A DNA stretch of 54,606 nt from Sediminibacillus massiliensis (GCF_900156915.1 NZ_LT732535.1:2477643-2532248); one strand, 5' to 3'; counted from the stretch's first letter, positions 38,189 through 47,677 are shown. The notes: generated from the sequence alone by a model not told the origin. A program made the numbers and translations.

Positions 38189-38556
38189 CTGTGTTTCCCT
38201 CCTCATTTTTTCTGACAGGACTTATCGTAACACATGCAAATGCCTATTGTGGTTACAACTCGTTTAAGAGTAAATTACAAAGATTTCTTTTTTACATAGA
38301 GTTGTCATATTTGTAACCCTGGGGAAATATTCCTGGATTTCCATCATACAAATGTAAAAAAAAAGACGTTTAACTACTATTTTCCTCTTTTTCCGCCATC
38401 TTTTTCATGAATATTTTCCTATAAAAAATTTAAAAAAATAGATTTCAACCCTATTATTTTCCCCTTTTTCTATATTTGTACCCTTTTTTTGTAAAATAAC
38501 GACTTCCCGATTCTATCTTTTGGACTTCCTGGATGTTTGTTTATGTCTTTGCACAT

Positions 38557-38610
38557 AAAAAAACCTTTTCCAGATGAAAAGTACGTACATACTTTTCATC
38601 TGGAAAAGGT
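38557..38610 (-). terminator. Orphan 21-bp perfect hairpin with U-tract on the minus strand
   Basis: Two perfect 21-nt arms (38563-38583 and 38590-38610, beginning ACCTTTTCCAGATG) surround a 6-nt loop. On the minus strand the stem is followed by seven T residues. It lies about 370 nt upstream of the LysM/3D gene start and 1.06 kb past the nitroreductase stop, with repeat D between, so the transcript it would terminate is not evident. Confidence 0.7.
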
Positions 38611-38691
38611 CTATATCCAAAACTATCTCTGCCTGTTTAACGGATCTGCAATTCATCATTTCCTTACATATAACAGCTTTAAAGATTCACA

Positions 38692-39462
38692 CTTGAGGCA
38701 AATTGGGACATAGTGAAAATTAACTTTAGTGAGACTTCCTCTCGTTCTAATGCTAATGGAGTGGTATATTCTCGCTGCGGCAGAACACTTCGCTTTCCGC
38801 GGGCACGGCCTCAGCCTCCTCATCAGCAAAGTACGCTTCTTGCGGGGTCTTCGGACTCGCGCTGTTCCCACAGGAGTCTGCGTGTTCTGCCTTCGCTGTT
38901 CAAGATTTACTGAATTTCGTTGTTAGGAATACCGGTTTTAGTGAATTTATGGGATTTCATCTCAAGTAATCAAAAATCTAATATATTATAGGCAGTGGAA
39001 ATTACTTACGCTCCTTGAATATAAATTTTGATTTTTTTCTTGCGGTATAAATTGATGAATGTATTTTTAAGTCCTTGGACTTCCGAAAGCAGTGAGTGCT
39101 GTTCCCGCAAGAGTCTTTGTGTTTTACCTCACACTAGCTCCATTTTTGTTAGGAAGAACCATGTTAGATACATTTCAGGATCACTTCTTACCTAACCAGA
39201 AAATTATACCAAGCTGCGGAAAAATGCGAGACTCCTTGAAAATAAAGATCGATTTTCTGCGTGCGGTGTGAATTCGCGGAAGTCTTTTCAAAGTCCTGTA
39301 GGAAAGGAACAGTCTGAAGACCCCGCAGTTGGCGCTTTTTGCCAGCGAGGAGGCTGAAGCTTTCCCCACGGAAAGCGAGTATTCTTCCGCAGCGTCGGCT
39401 TACCACTCAATCTAAACAGAATGGAAGGAAGCCACACTGAAGTTATGTCGCAGTTTATGGTT
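38692..39462. repeat. Interspersed palindromic repeat, copy D (full-length, two modules)
   Basis: A non-coding element of about 770 bp. The left end is GAGGCAAATTGGGACATAG and the right end TTATGTCGCAGTTTATGG. Module 1 (about 38775-38905) has GCTGCGGCAGAACACTTCGC then TTTCCGCGGGCACGGCCTCA and closes with GAGTCTGCGTGTTCTGCC. Module 2 (about 39215-39405) has GCTGCGGAAAAATGCGAGAC, then GAAGACCCCGCAGTTGGCGC and TTCCGCAGCGTCGGCTTACC. Copies E and F have the same order. Confidence 0.82.
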
Positions 39463-39632
39463 ATTACGCCTAAGGCAATTATCTTTCAGAAACGGCTTTA
39501 TTCAACTTTAATGTTCCATTTCTTCATTTTCTTCATTGGAATCATTTTCTTCTTTACAATATCTTTAACCTGTATACATAGTAGATTAGCATTTGCCTGT
39601 TAATATTGGACTTACATTAATACCCCTTCATT

Positions 39633-39672
39633 AGGGAAAGTTTTCTTTCGGGAAGACTTTCCCTCTTTTTTT
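39633..39672 (+). terminator. Strong hairpin with U-tract after the nitroreductase gene
   Basis: AGGGAAAGTTTTC / GAAGACTTTCCCT with a short loop is followed on the plus strand by TCTTTTTTT. It abuts the minus-strand nitroreductase stop, but the U-tract is on the plus strand, where no gene precedes it within 1 kb apart from repeat D. Confidence 0.65.
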
Positions 39673-40228
39673 AGTCCAATTCCGTAATTAAAGACTGAAC
39701 ATCATTACGTGGGCGCGCTTTTGGCACTTTGGCAGGGTAACCGATTTGCAGCATTCCCGCGACACGTTCTCCTGGTTGAACACCAACCAGTTCTCTGAAT
39801 TCGTCTTCTATCGTAATTTGGCCTGTTTTCCAAATCATACCGATTCCTTTTTCCCATGCCAACAGACTGAAATTCTGAATGACGCAACTTGTTGCCGCAT
39901 AGTCCTCTTCCCGGAATTTGGGGCTGTGATTTTCTTTCATTGCTACAATTAGTAAGACTGGTACGTCATCTATTTTTTTGAATGCTTTTTCTCCATTTGC
40001 TTTTCGTTCCTCGGCGTCTTTTCCTTTTTCACCGATCTTTCTATTGAGTTCTGCTACTTTTTTCTTCGTCTCTCCCTGAACAAAAATAAACCGCCATGGT
40101 TGTGTCATCTTATGATTCGGTGCCCAGACAGCTGTTTCCAACATATTTTTCAGTTCATCTATTGATACAGGTCGATCTTCATACAATTGAATCGAACGTC
40201 TTCCTTTTATCAATTCCTCAAGATTCAT
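39671..40228 (-). CDS. Nitroreductase family protein (YfhC-like)
   Basis: A 185-residue FMN-dependent oxidoreductase of the nitroreductase superfamily. FMN-phosphate contacts are expected in IKGRRSIQLYEDRPV; AVWAPNHKMTQPWRFIFV and LLAWEKGIGMIWKTG are typical of the group, and GYPAKVPKARPR ends it. AAGGAGG lies 8 nt before ATG 40228. A Fur box about 50 nt upstream suggests iron-responsive expression, which I recall for yfhC in B. subtilis. The substrate is unknown. Confidence 0.85.
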   Translation of the reverse strand: MNLEELIKGRRSIQLYEDRPVSIDELKNMLETAVWAPNHKMTQPWRFIFVQGETKKKVAELNRKIGEKGKDAEERKANGEKAFKKIDDVPVLLIVAMKENHSPKFREEDYAATSCVIQNFSLLAWEKGIGMIWKTGQITIEDEFRELVGVQPGERVAGMLQIGYPAKVPKARPRNDVQSLITELD

Positions 40229-40278
40229 CTACTCCGCCTCCTTAAGTATCGGTGCTTTCACATAAAAATAAGTTTTAT

Positions 40279-40293
40279 TGAGAATCATTATCA
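40279..40293 (-). promoter_or_regulatory. Fur box upstream of the nitroreductase gene
   Basis: TGAGAATCATTATCA is a 7-1-7 inverted repeat one base off the consensus TGATAATNATTATCA, followed by a further TTATTATT. It lies 51 nt before the nitroreductase start. Confidence 0.75.
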
Positions 40294-40390
40294 TTATTAT
40301 TTCTAAAAAATGTAATACTGTCAATTGTTTTGCGCATTCAAAAAAATTTAAAAGATAATTGAATATTACAAGGAGTCGTAGTAAACTGAA

Positions 40391-40417
40391 CTTAATTAAT
40401 AAATTAATTTAATTAAG
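40391..40417 (+). promoter_or_regulatory. Palindromic operator upstream of galK
   Basis: CTTAATTAA (40391-40399) and TTAATTAAG (40409-40417) flank a 9-bp spacer. The reverse complement shares about 20 nt with a sequence upstream of the ROK regulator gene (45501-45522), so both are likely bound by that regulator. It ends 21 nt before the galK start. Confidence 0.7.
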
Positions 40418-40438
40418 TTTATAAGAGAGGTGACTGAA

Positions 40439-41605
40439 TTGGAGAAAGAACAACTTTTCCAACACTTTAAAGAAGTCTATGATACAACGGAGAATCTGCA
40501 AAGCTTTTTTGCTCCCGGAAGGATCAACTTGATCGGAGAGCATACAGATTATAACGGAGGTCATGTGTTCCCTGCTTCGATTTCATTTGGCACATATGCG
40601 CTTGCAAGAAGACGAGAGGATTCTGTCTTTCAGTTTTATTCTCTTAATTTCCCTGAGCAAGGAATAATAGAGTGCGAGCTTGGAAGTTTGGATTATGATC
40701 CAGAAGATGATTGGGCTAATTATTCTAAAGGTATGATAAAGTTCCTGATGGACGCAGGCTACTCCATCGATGGGGGTGCCGACATTCTTTACTATGGCGA
40801 TATTCCGAATGGGGCTGGATTATCCTCTTCCGCATCGATAGAATTAGTTACAGGAGTGTTACTGGAATCTCTTTATGGACTTACCTTGGACCGGCTTGAA
40901 TTAATTCAGATTGGACAGAGGGTCGAGAACCATTATATCGGCGTAAACAGTGGGATCATGGATCAATTCGCCATAGGTAAAGGAAAAAAGGATCATGCCA
41001 TCTTGTTGGACTGTAATACGTTAAAGTACTCTTATGCCCCTTTCAAACTAAGAGACTATGTGGTGATGATCATCAATACTAACAAGCGCCGGGAATTGGC
41101 TGGATCAAAGTACAATGAACGACGCTCAGAATGCGAGCGAGCTTTGAAGGAGTTACAAGCGGAGCTTTCGGTTGATAGTCTCGGCGGGATTTCCATTGAG
41201 CAATTCGAACAAAAAAAGCATCTTATAAAGAACGAGACCGACAGAAAAAGAGCTAAACACGCAGTCTATGAAAACCAGCGGACAATAAAGGCTTTGGAAT
41301 ACCTTGAAAGCGGTGACATACCAGGGTTTGGTGATTTAATGAACCAGTCACACCTTTCCTTGAAAAATGATTATGAAGTCACTGGACTAGAACTTGATAC
41401 AATTGTAGAGGCCGCCTGGAAACAGGAAGGTGTCTTGGGTGCAAGGATGACAGGCGCAGGTTTCGGTGGTTGTGCGATTGCGTTAGTTCCGGCTCAAACT
41501 ATCGAAAGCTTTCAGGCAAACGTCAATCGGATTTATAAGGATAAAGTGGGGTATGATGCAGACTTTTATCCTGCCACAATCAGCGATGGAGCAAGAGAAT
41601 ACTAA
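40439..41605 (+). CDS. galK: Galactokinase
   Basis: A 388-residue GHMP kinase that phosphorylates galactose at C1. The galactokinase signature GRINLIGEHTDYNGGHVFPA is near residue 29, the ATP loop is IPNGAGLSSSASIE (about 125), and ARMTGAGFGGCAIALV near 340 is motif 3. TTG 40439 is preferred since GAGAGGTG lies 6-7 nt upstream; the in-frame GTG at 40430 is part of that site. It is the first gene of a galKET operon. Confidence 0.95.
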   Translation: MEKEQLFQHFKEVYDTTENLQSFFAPGRINLIGEHTDYNGGHVFPASISFGTYALARRREDSVFQFYSLNFPEQGIIECELGSLDYDPEDDWANYSKGMIKFLMDAGYSIDGGADILYYGDIPNGAGLSSSASIELVTGVLLESLYGLTLDRLELIQIGQRVENHYIGVNSGIMDQFAIGKGKKDHAILLDCNTLKYSYAPFKLRDYVVMIINTNKRRELAGSKYNERRSECERALKELQAELSVDSLGGISIEQFEQKKHLIKNETDRKRAKHAVYENQRTIKALEYLESGDIPGFGDLMNQSHLSLKNDYEVTGLELDTIVEAAWKQEGVLGARMTGAGFGGCAIALVPAQTIESFQANVNRIYKDKVGYDADFYPATISDGAREY

Positions 41606-41621
41606 AAAGGAGAGATAAAAA

Positions 41622-42623
41622 ATGAGCATTTTGGTACTTGGTGGTGCAGGTTATATCGGTTCACATGCTGTGTATCAGCTAATTGACCGTAAACAGGACG
41701 TCGTAATTGTTGACAATTTGGAAACAGGGCACAAAGAGGCAGTCCATCCCAAGGCATCCTTTTACAATGGGGATATTCGAGACCGTCAGTTTCTCTCCAG
41801 TGTTTTTGAAAAAGAGCAGATCGATTCCGTTCTTCATTTCGCCGCAAACTCACTAGTAGGTGAGTCTATGGAAGAACCACTTAAGTATTTCGACAACAAT
41901 GTCCATGGAACACAAGTATTATTGGAAGTGATGAAAGAACACAATGTAATGTCGATCGTCTTTTCATCCACTGCTGCAACGTATGGTGAGCCTGAAATTG
42001 TGCCGATTACAGAAGACATGAGAACTTCACCGGAGAGCACTTACGGCGAAACAAAACTAACGATGGAAAAATTGATGAAGTGGTGTGATAAGGCTTACGG
42101 GATAAAATATGTTTCGCTTCGTTACTTCAATGTTGCAGGTGCACGGGAAACCGCCGAAATTGGAGAAGATCACCAGCCGGAAACCCATCTAATTCCAATT
42201 GTTCTTCAAACAGCTCTAGGTCAGCGTGAATCGATCACCATTTTTGGGGAGGATTATCCTACAGAGGATGGTACATGTGTCAGGGATTACATCCACGTAG
42301 AAGATTTAATCGATGCCCATATTCTGGCTCTGGATTATTTAAAAGATGGTGGAGAAAGCGACATTTTCAACCTTGGAAGCAGCCAGGGGTTTTCTGTGAA
42401 AGAAATCATCGAGGCCGCACGCCGGGTGACAGGAAAGGAAATCAAAGCCATTGAAGGAAACCGGAGGGCTGGTGACCCTGGTGTATTAATTGCCTCCTCT
42501 GATAAAGCAAGACGAATTCTGGGATGGAATCCTTCCAGAACATCAATCGACAATATCATCAAAGATGCTTGGAATTGGCATAGCAGCAAACCAAATGGAT
42601 ATCGAGGGGAAGTGCATTCTTGA
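41622..42623 (+). CDS. galE: UDP-glucose 4-epimerase
   Basis: A 333-residue short-chain dehydrogenase/epimerase. NAD-binding [16 protein letters not shown] starts the protein; the catalytic Ser/Thr is in [12 protein letters not shown] and the Tyr-Lys pair in [12 protein letters not shown] (about residue 145-152), with YFNVAGA following. It interconverts UDP-galactose and UDP-glucose. It begins 16 nt after galK with AAAGGAGAG upstream. Confidence 0.95.
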   Translation: MSILVLGGAGYIGSHAVYQLIDRKQDVVIVDNLETGHKEAVHPKASFYNGDIRDRQFLSSVFEKEQIDSVLHFAANSLVGESMEEPLKYFDNNVHGTQVLLEVMKEHNVMSIVFSSTAATYGEPEIVPITEDMRTSPESTYGETKLTMEKLMKWCDKAYGIKYVSLRYFNVAGARETAEIGEDHQPETHLIPIVLQTALGQRESITIFGEDYPTEDGTCVRDYIHVEDLIDAHILALDYLKDGGESDIFNLGSSQGFSVKEIIEAARRVTGKEIKAIEGNRRAGDPGVLIASSDKARRILGWNPSRTSIDNIIKDAWNWHSSKPNGYRGEVHS

Positions 42624-42624
42624 T

Positions 42625-44115
42625 ATGACTATTTATCAGGCAATCGATCAGCTAATCAACAAGGGAATTCAGACCAATCTAATCAAAGATGAAGACACTT
42701 ACTATGTTCGGAACCAATTACTCGGTCTTTTACAATTGAATGATTACAAATCGTCAGGCTTACCGGAAACTGATAAGACGATTCCTGATTTACTGGATGT
42801 ACTGTTGGAGTACGCTGTGGAAAAAGGATTAATAGAAAATATATTAGATGAAAAAGAGATTTTTTCCGCTAACATCATGGATGTATTTCTCCCTCTTCCT
42901 TCGACAATACATCAACAATTTTATGAAAAGTGGGAGCATTCACCTATAGAGGCAACTGATTATTTTTATCAACTGAGCAAAAACAGCAATTATATCCAGA
43001 CAAAACGAATCAGCAAAAACATTCACTTTAAATCCGACTCCTTATATGGGCAGTTGGATATTACGATCAATCTCTCCAAGCCGGAAAAAGACCCGGAACA
43101 AATCAGGCGGGAAAAAGAATTGAAACAGGACATACATTATCCAAAATGCCTGCTCTGTGCGGAAAATGAAGGGTATGTGGGGAGAATGGGACATCCGGCC
43201 AGGTCCAATCATCGAATCATCAAGGTGCCGCTAATCGGAGAGAATTGGTATTTGCAGTACTCTCCCTATGTTTATTACAACGAGCATAGTATTGTCCTTG
43301 CAGAAGAGCACCGGGACATGAAAATCGACAAAACCACTTTTGAAAGATTGACAGCGTTTGTAGAAAAGTTTCCACATTATTTCCTTGGTTCGAATGCCGA
43401 CCTTCCAATTGTGGGTGGTTCGATTTTAAGTCATGACCATTATCAAGGCGGGCGTTATGAATTTGCCATGAATAAAGCGGAGAAACTCTTTTCTTTCGCC
43501 CTTGAGAAGTTTCCAAACATACATGCCTCCGTCATAAAATGGCCGTTATCCGTCATCCGCCTGCATAGTTCGGACCGTGCCGAAACAATTGAAGCATCTG
43601 ATTTAATACTCAAAAAGTGGAGAGCATACACCGATGAAACAGCTGACATTCTGGCATTCAGCGGCGGTGTGCCCCACAATACGATCACGCCTATTGCCAG
43701 AAACAAAAAGGGCCTCTTTGAAATGGACTTGGTGTTGAGAAATAACCGCACTACGGAAACTCACCCGATGGGTATTTTCCACCCGCATGAGGATGTCCAT
43801 CACATAAAGAAAGAGAATATTGGATTGATTGAAGTAATGGGACTGGCAGTTTTACCAGCGAGACTTAAAACGGAAATAGAAGAAATAAAGAAGTTCCTGC
43901 TCGGTGAAAAAAGCAATGTAGCTTCCTATCATTTGGATTGGGCGCAACAAATCAAAGCAAACCATGAACTAAATGACGAAAATGTAAATGGCATAATTGA
44001 GCACGAGTTAGGAAAGAAGTTCACAAGAGTACTCGAGGATGCCGGTGTATTCAAACAAAATGAGGCTGGAATACAAGCATTTAAACGCTTTGTGGACAGC
44101 TTGAACCATAATTGA
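42625..44115 (+). CDS. galT: UTP--hexose-1-phosphate uridylyltransferase (Gram-positive GalT type)
   Basis: A 496-residue enzyme of the Firmicutes GalT2 family, larger than and distinct from E. coli GalT. It moves UMP between glucose-1-P and galactose-1-P. KCLLCAENEGYVGRMGHPAR, NEHSIVLAEEHRDM and the histidine-rich GGSILSHDHYQGGRYEF motif are visible. ATG 42625 starts 2 nt after galE and matches the family N-terminus (TIYQAIDQLINKG); the preceding AGGGGAAG is rather distant (about 15 nt), so translation may rely on coupling to galE. Confidence 0.93.
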   Translation: MTIYQAIDQLINKGIQTNLIKDEDTYYVRNQLLGLLQLNDYKSSGLPETDKTIPDLLDVLLEYAVEKGLIENILDEKEIFSANIMDVFLPLPSTIHQQFYEKWEHSPIEATDYFYQLSKNSNYIQTKRISKNIHFKSDSLYGQLDITINLSKPEKDPEQIRREKELKQDIHYPKCLLCAENEGYVGRMGHPARSNHRIIKVPLIGENWYLQYSPYVYYNEHSIVLAEEHRDMKIDKTTFERLTAFVEKFPHYFLGSNADLPIVGGSILSHDHYQGGRYEFAMNKAEKLFSFALEKFPNIHASVIKWPLSVIRLHSSDRAETIEASDLILKKWRAYTDETADILAFSGGVPHNTITPIARNKKGLFEMDLVLRNNRTTETHPMGIFHPHEDVHHIKKENIGLIEVMGLAVLPARLKTEIEEIKKFLLGEKSNVASYHLDWAQQIKANHELNDENVNGIIEHELGKKFTRVLEDAGVFKQNEAGIQAFKRFVDSLNHN

Positions 44116-44140
44116 GTGATTATCCACACGCTGATTGGAT

Positions 44141-44170
44141 GCTGTCGGGAAACCCCCGGCAGCTTTTTTT
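44141..44170 (+). terminator. Rho-independent terminator of galKET
   Basis: GCTGTCGGG / CCCGGCAGC stem with a short loop, followed by seven T residues. Confidence 0.92.
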
Positions 44171-44228
44171 CTATGTAAGATGTTAAGATTCAGGGGGTCC
44201 ATACAAGCAAATGGATAGGCTGGTATGC

Positions 44229-45443
44229 CTATCCATCGTTCTTCACAGGTTCAAAGAGTTCTGTTAAAAGCAAGGCAACTGCTCCGAGTGCCGTCGCCCT
44301 TCCGCCCAGCTCTGACACTGTAACTTGGGTTTGCTTTGCTTCTGCTGTAAGAGCTTTTTCGGCGATAGTCGCTTTGATTGGCTCTAGCAAAAATTCTCCT
44401 GCATTAGCCACTCCACCACCGATAATGATTTTGCCTGGATTTATGATATGGATAAGGTTGGTAAGTCCGATTCCTACGTATCTGCCAGCTTCCTCCAGGA
44501 TATTGCGGCAATCGTTGTCACCTGATATTGCTGCTTCATATACCATTTCTCCAGTAATTTGATGAATATTGCCGTCGATCAGTCTGGTCAAAACCGGTGC
44601 TTTCCCCTGATTGATCGCTTGTTCTGCCTTCCTTTCAATGGCAGGCCCTGAAGCAAACGTCTGCAGGCAGCCCCGATTGCCGCAAGTACAGATATCTCCA
44701 TCCAGATCAATAGTCATATGGCCGATTTCTCCGGCTATATCAAATTCACCGTGATAGAGCCTTCCGTCTATAATCAACCCCGCACCAATTCCGCTACCCA
44801 AGTTCAGTGCCAGCATACTTTTTGTTTCAGCACCGGAACCGAACCAGGACTCGGCAAGAGCGATAGCACGTGCGTCATTTTCGACTTTCACTTCATAGCC
44901 GAAGTTTTTTTCTAATTCTTTCTTTATGGCTACATTCCTCAAATTCAAATTGGGCGCGTATAGAGAAATGCCTTCCTTCACATTTACAGCTCCATGCATC
45001 GCAACACCTATTCCGACAATTTGCTGTTCAGATTCGGAATAATCGACTAACAATTTCCTGACACCATGGACTAGTATGTCGATAAATGTCTGATTCGACA
45101 TGTTCTCTTCCATGGAAATAAGATGGCCTTCCTGGACCTTTCCAGCCAAGTCAGATAATATGAATTTGATATTACGCGGTCCGGCGTCTATGCCAATCAC
45201 ATAAAATCCACTGCTGTTGATGACCAGCATTTTAGGCTTTCTTCCTCCCTGTGAACTGCCTAATGTGCTTTCTGTCACGATTTGCTGATCGATTAATTCC
45301 TTTACGATACTACCTACAGTCGGCGGTGTAAGCTTTGTATCCTTGGCAATTTGGGCTCTGGAAATCGGTCCATCCGTCCTAATCTTATTTAATATAATGG
45401 ATTTATTGAGGAACTTCATCCACTGAAAACTTCCGTGCTGCAT
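44229..45443 (-). CDS. ROK family transcriptional regulator (XylR/NagC type)
   Basis: A 404-residue repressor. The N-terminal winged HTH (about residues 15-70, ILNKIRTDGPISRAQIAKDT) precedes a ROK sugar-kinase-like domain with VIGIDAGPRNIKFILSDL, LNLGSGIGAGLIIDG, the zinc motif CTCGNRGCLQTFAS and INPGKIIIGGGVANAG. ATG 45443 is chosen because GGAGG lies 10 nt upstream. It is convergent to galKET, and a palindrome shared by both promoters implies autoregulation and control of gal genes by a sugar ligand. Confidence 0.9.
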   Translation of the reverse strand: MQHGSFQWMKFLNKSIILNKIRTDGPISRAQIAKDTKLTPPTVGSIVKELIDQQIVTESTLGSSQGGRKPKMLVINSSGFYVIGIDAGPRNIKFILSDLAGKVQEGHLISMEENMSNQTFIDILVHGVRKLLVDYSESEQQIVGIGVAMHGAVNVKEGISLYAPNLNLRNVAIKKELEKNFGYEVKVENDARAIALAESWFGSGAETKSMLALNLGSGIGAGLIIDGRLYHGEFDIAGEIGHMTIDLDGDICTCGNRGCLQTFASGPAIERKAEQAINQGKAPVLTRLIDGNIHQITGEMVYEAAISGDNDCRNILEEAGRYVGIGLTNLIHIINPGKIIIGGGVANAGEFLLEPIKATIAEKALTAEAKQTQVTVSELGGRATALGAVALLLTELFEPVKNDG

Positions 45444-45500
45444 TGTAAAAATCCTCCATCTGGCAGGTTGTGTATAATGACTAATTATAACATAAATCAA

Positions 45501-45522
45501 GTTAATTAAATTAATTTATTAA
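45501..45522 (-). promoter_or_regulatory. Operator-like sequence upstream of the ROK gene
   Basis: GTTAATTAAATTAATTTATT (45501-45520) and the next AA match the reverse complement of the galK operator over about 20 nt. A TATAAT lies a little closer to the ROK gene (about 45484-45489), so binding here should block its own promoter. Confidence 0.65.
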
Positions 45523-45531
45523 AATAATAAA

Positions 45532-45561
45532 AAGCTTGCCTATCCAATCAGGACAGGCAAG
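45532..45561 (-). terminator. Rho-independent terminator of the aldo/keto reductase gene
   Basis: AGCTTGCCTATCC / GGACAGGCAAGC on the plus strand; read on the minus strand, the stem is followed by TTTTTATT, 12 nt past the stop. Confidence 0.85.
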
Positions 45562-45572
45562 CCTCCAGTTTA

Positions 45573-46556
45573 TCAATATGCTCCGCGGATATGATCGTGT
45601 ACTTCTTTTTCGTAAAATTTGTTCAGTCTGTCCATTTCCTCGCTGCTAAAACTAGGAACTTCGAGTGCCTGAAGATTATCTTCCACTTGTTTCACTGTTT
45701 TAAAGCCAGGGATGGCACAAGTAACTTGTTCATGATCCAAAATCCAACGCAAAGCTGCTTTGGACATGCTTCCACGGTCGTTGGCAATCCAACTCAACTG
45801 ATCACTCAATTCCACGCCTTTGTTAAATTCAAGGCCAGCAAATGTTTCCCCGACATTGAATGCTTCCCCGTTTTGATTGAAATTACGGTGGTCATCTGCC
45901 TGGAATGAATGGTCTGCAGTGAACTTTCCGGTCAGAAGTCCGCTGGCTAAAGGAACCCTTGTCAGGATTCCAACGCCTTGTTCATATGCCTGTGGAAACA
46001 GCTTTTCCAGAGGCTTTTGACGAAAAATATTAAAAATTACTTGCAGGGCACTTACATTCGTATTTTCAAGGCAGAACAATCCTTCTTCTACTGTCTCAAC
46101 ACTGACTCCGTAATGCCTTATTTTTCCTTGATCTTTTAATTTATCAAGTACTTCGAACACACGTCCATCCTTCAAAATCTCCATGGGCGGGCAATGTATT
46201 TGATACAAATCAATTTGATCTCGTTCTAATCGTCGTAAACTGTCCTCACAGTAAGCTGTTACACTTTCCTCTGAATAAGTCGCAGGGTCGTTGATGTCCC
46301 CCGCCCGGCAAAACTTTGTCGCAATATGGATTTCTGATTCTTTTCCTTTAGTAGCTTTGGCCAGCAATTGCTCGCTGTGCCCTGCACCATATACATCCGC
46401 TGTGTCAAAGAAGTTTACACCAGCATCCATTGCATGCTGAAGTGCCTTCAGAGACTCTTCGTCATTAGTATTACCCCATGAGCCACCGATTGCCCAAGTT
46501 CCGAAGCTCAGTTCACTTATGTTCAAATCCGTGTTGCCCAACTGACGATAGTTCAT
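45573..46556 (-). CDS. Aldo/keto reductase
   Basis: A 327-residue NADPH-dependent (alpha/beta)8 oxidoreductase. Catalytic residues are visible: Asp and Tyr in NFFDTADVYGAGHSE, Lys in IHIATKFCR and His in LYQIHCPP; the cofactor-binding end has IPGFKTVKQVEDNL. It is similar to Bacillus IolS/YhdN-type general stress reductases. Natural substrate unknown. AAGGAG lies about 11 nt before ATG 46556. Confidence 0.9.
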   Translation of the reverse strand: MNYRQLGNTDLNISELSFGTWAIGGSWGNTNDEESLKALQHAMDAGVNFFDTADVYGAGHSEQLLAKATKGKESEIHIATKFCRAGDINDPATYSEESVTAYCEDSLRRLERDQIDLYQIHCPPMEILKDGRVFEVLDKLKDQGKIRHYGVSVETVEEGLFCLENTNVSALQVIFNIFRQKPLEKLFPQAYEQGVGILTRVPLASGLLTGKFTADHSFQADDHRNFNQNGEAFNVGETFAGLEFNKGVELSDQLSWIANDRGSMSKAALRWILDHEQVTCAIPGFKTVKQVEDNLQALEVPSFSSEEMDRLNKFYEKEVHDHIRGAY

Positions 46557-46693
46557 AATTGCAACAACTCCTTAGCCAAAAATAAAATGTTGTAATATTC
46601 TATCAATCTTCACCCAATTATGGCATGTGCAGGAGACAAGGACAAATATAACGCTTTCACCAAACCAAAGAAAGGGAAAGGCTGTTCAAACAG

Positions 46694-47566
46694 CTACCCT
46701 TGGAGTTTTTCCTTATCCACATTGAATGTATTCTTTAAAAATTGAGCCAAACCGTCTTCTGTATGACTGAATTCCGTGACCTCATCGACAGTTTCTTTCA
46801 CATGGTCTGGAGCGTTTTTCATGGCCACAGCGTAACCGGCTATTTCCATCAATGGAAGGTCGTTTTCACTATCCCCCACCATCATAATCTCTTCATTTTC
46901 CAAATCGAACTTTTCCAATATGTATTGGACGCCAGTAGCCTTGGAGATGCTTTCCCCCATCACTTCGACATTATGATCTGAGGAAGAGAAAGTGCTAAAA
47001 TCTTTTTGCTTTTTGATCTGATCCAGTGTTTGCTTCCATTCTGTATTTCCCTGCTTTTCCCGGTTGAAAAAATAAATCTTCACTGCATCATCCGTGGGTA
47101 AGTGGTCTCCCCATTCGATATTATCTATAGCGGCCACTCTTGAACGCCATTCATCTTCCTTGACCGTTTCGGGCTTCGGGTCGGTTATCAGCTCTTCAAA
47201 GTATCTTTTGTCTTCCCTGAGGGCAGCAGCGGGCCGTTCTAACGAGTGAACCTCATAATATACTTGGTTGCTTCTCGCTTTCTCGACAAGTTTATCAACA
47301 AGACTTTTGTCCAGCCGATTTTTGATCAAATAACCTGTTTCGGTATAGACGGCCATTCCATTTGAACAGACTACTCCATCAACTTTCAGCTTGGAAGGAG
47401 CGACGTCGTTTATTTCTTTTTTTGTTCTGCCTGTTGCGATAAATACTAATTTGCCACTAGCACGAAGTTGGCTAATTACGGTTACTAATGTTTCGCTTAT
47501 TTCATTGTATTGGTCCAGCATTGTTCCATCCATATCAAGGATTATTGCTTTAGCGTCAAAACTCAT
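46694..47566 (-). CDS. Cof-type HAD-IIB family phosphatase
   Basis: A 290-residue haloacid-dehalogenase phosphatase. Motif I AIILDMDGTMLDQYN, motif II VFIATGRTKKEI, the C2B cap in the middle, motif III Lys in ISKATGVQYIL and motif IV MMVGDSENDLPLMEIAGYAV are all present. Such enzymes dephosphorylate sugar phosphates or flavin precursors. ATG 47566 has GGAGG 7 nt upstream. Repeat E lies between it and the dioxygenase gene upstream. Confidence 0.9.
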   Translation of the reverse strand: MSFDAKAIILDMDGTMLDQYNEISETLVTVISQLRASGKLVFIATGRTKKEINDVAPSKLKVDGVVCSNGMAVYTETGYLIKNRLDKSLVDKLVEKARSNQVYYEVHSLERPAAALREDKRYFEELITDPKPETVKEDEWRSRVAAIDNIEWGDHLPTDDAVKIYFFNREKQGNTEWKQTLDQIKKQKDFSTFSSSDHNVEVMGESISKATGVQYILEKFDLENEEIMMVGDSENDLPLMEIAGYAVAMKNAPDHVKETVDEVTEFSHTEDGLAQFLKNTFNVDKEKLQG

Positions 47567-47677
47567 GTCCATACCTCCGTTGTAGTAATTGCATTCCTCT
47601 ATGATACTCGAATTTTTCTTTTTGTTTAAATCAAAAAGGTTTGCATACTTGCAGTTCTTGCCATTAGGGTTTCACGA

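Noticed and set aside
38189-38350. WalR box upstream of the LysM/3D gene
   Set aside because: TGTAA half-sites are present but never at the required 11-bp spacing, so no claim is made.
38656-39406. Several 60-77 codon ORFs on both strands
   Set aside because: They follow the modules of repeat copy D and shift with its indels; not genes.
39421-39603. 60-codon hydrophobic ORF after repeat D
   Set aside because: No ribosome binding site; hydrophobicity reflects T-rich DNA, and its start lies within the repeat end.
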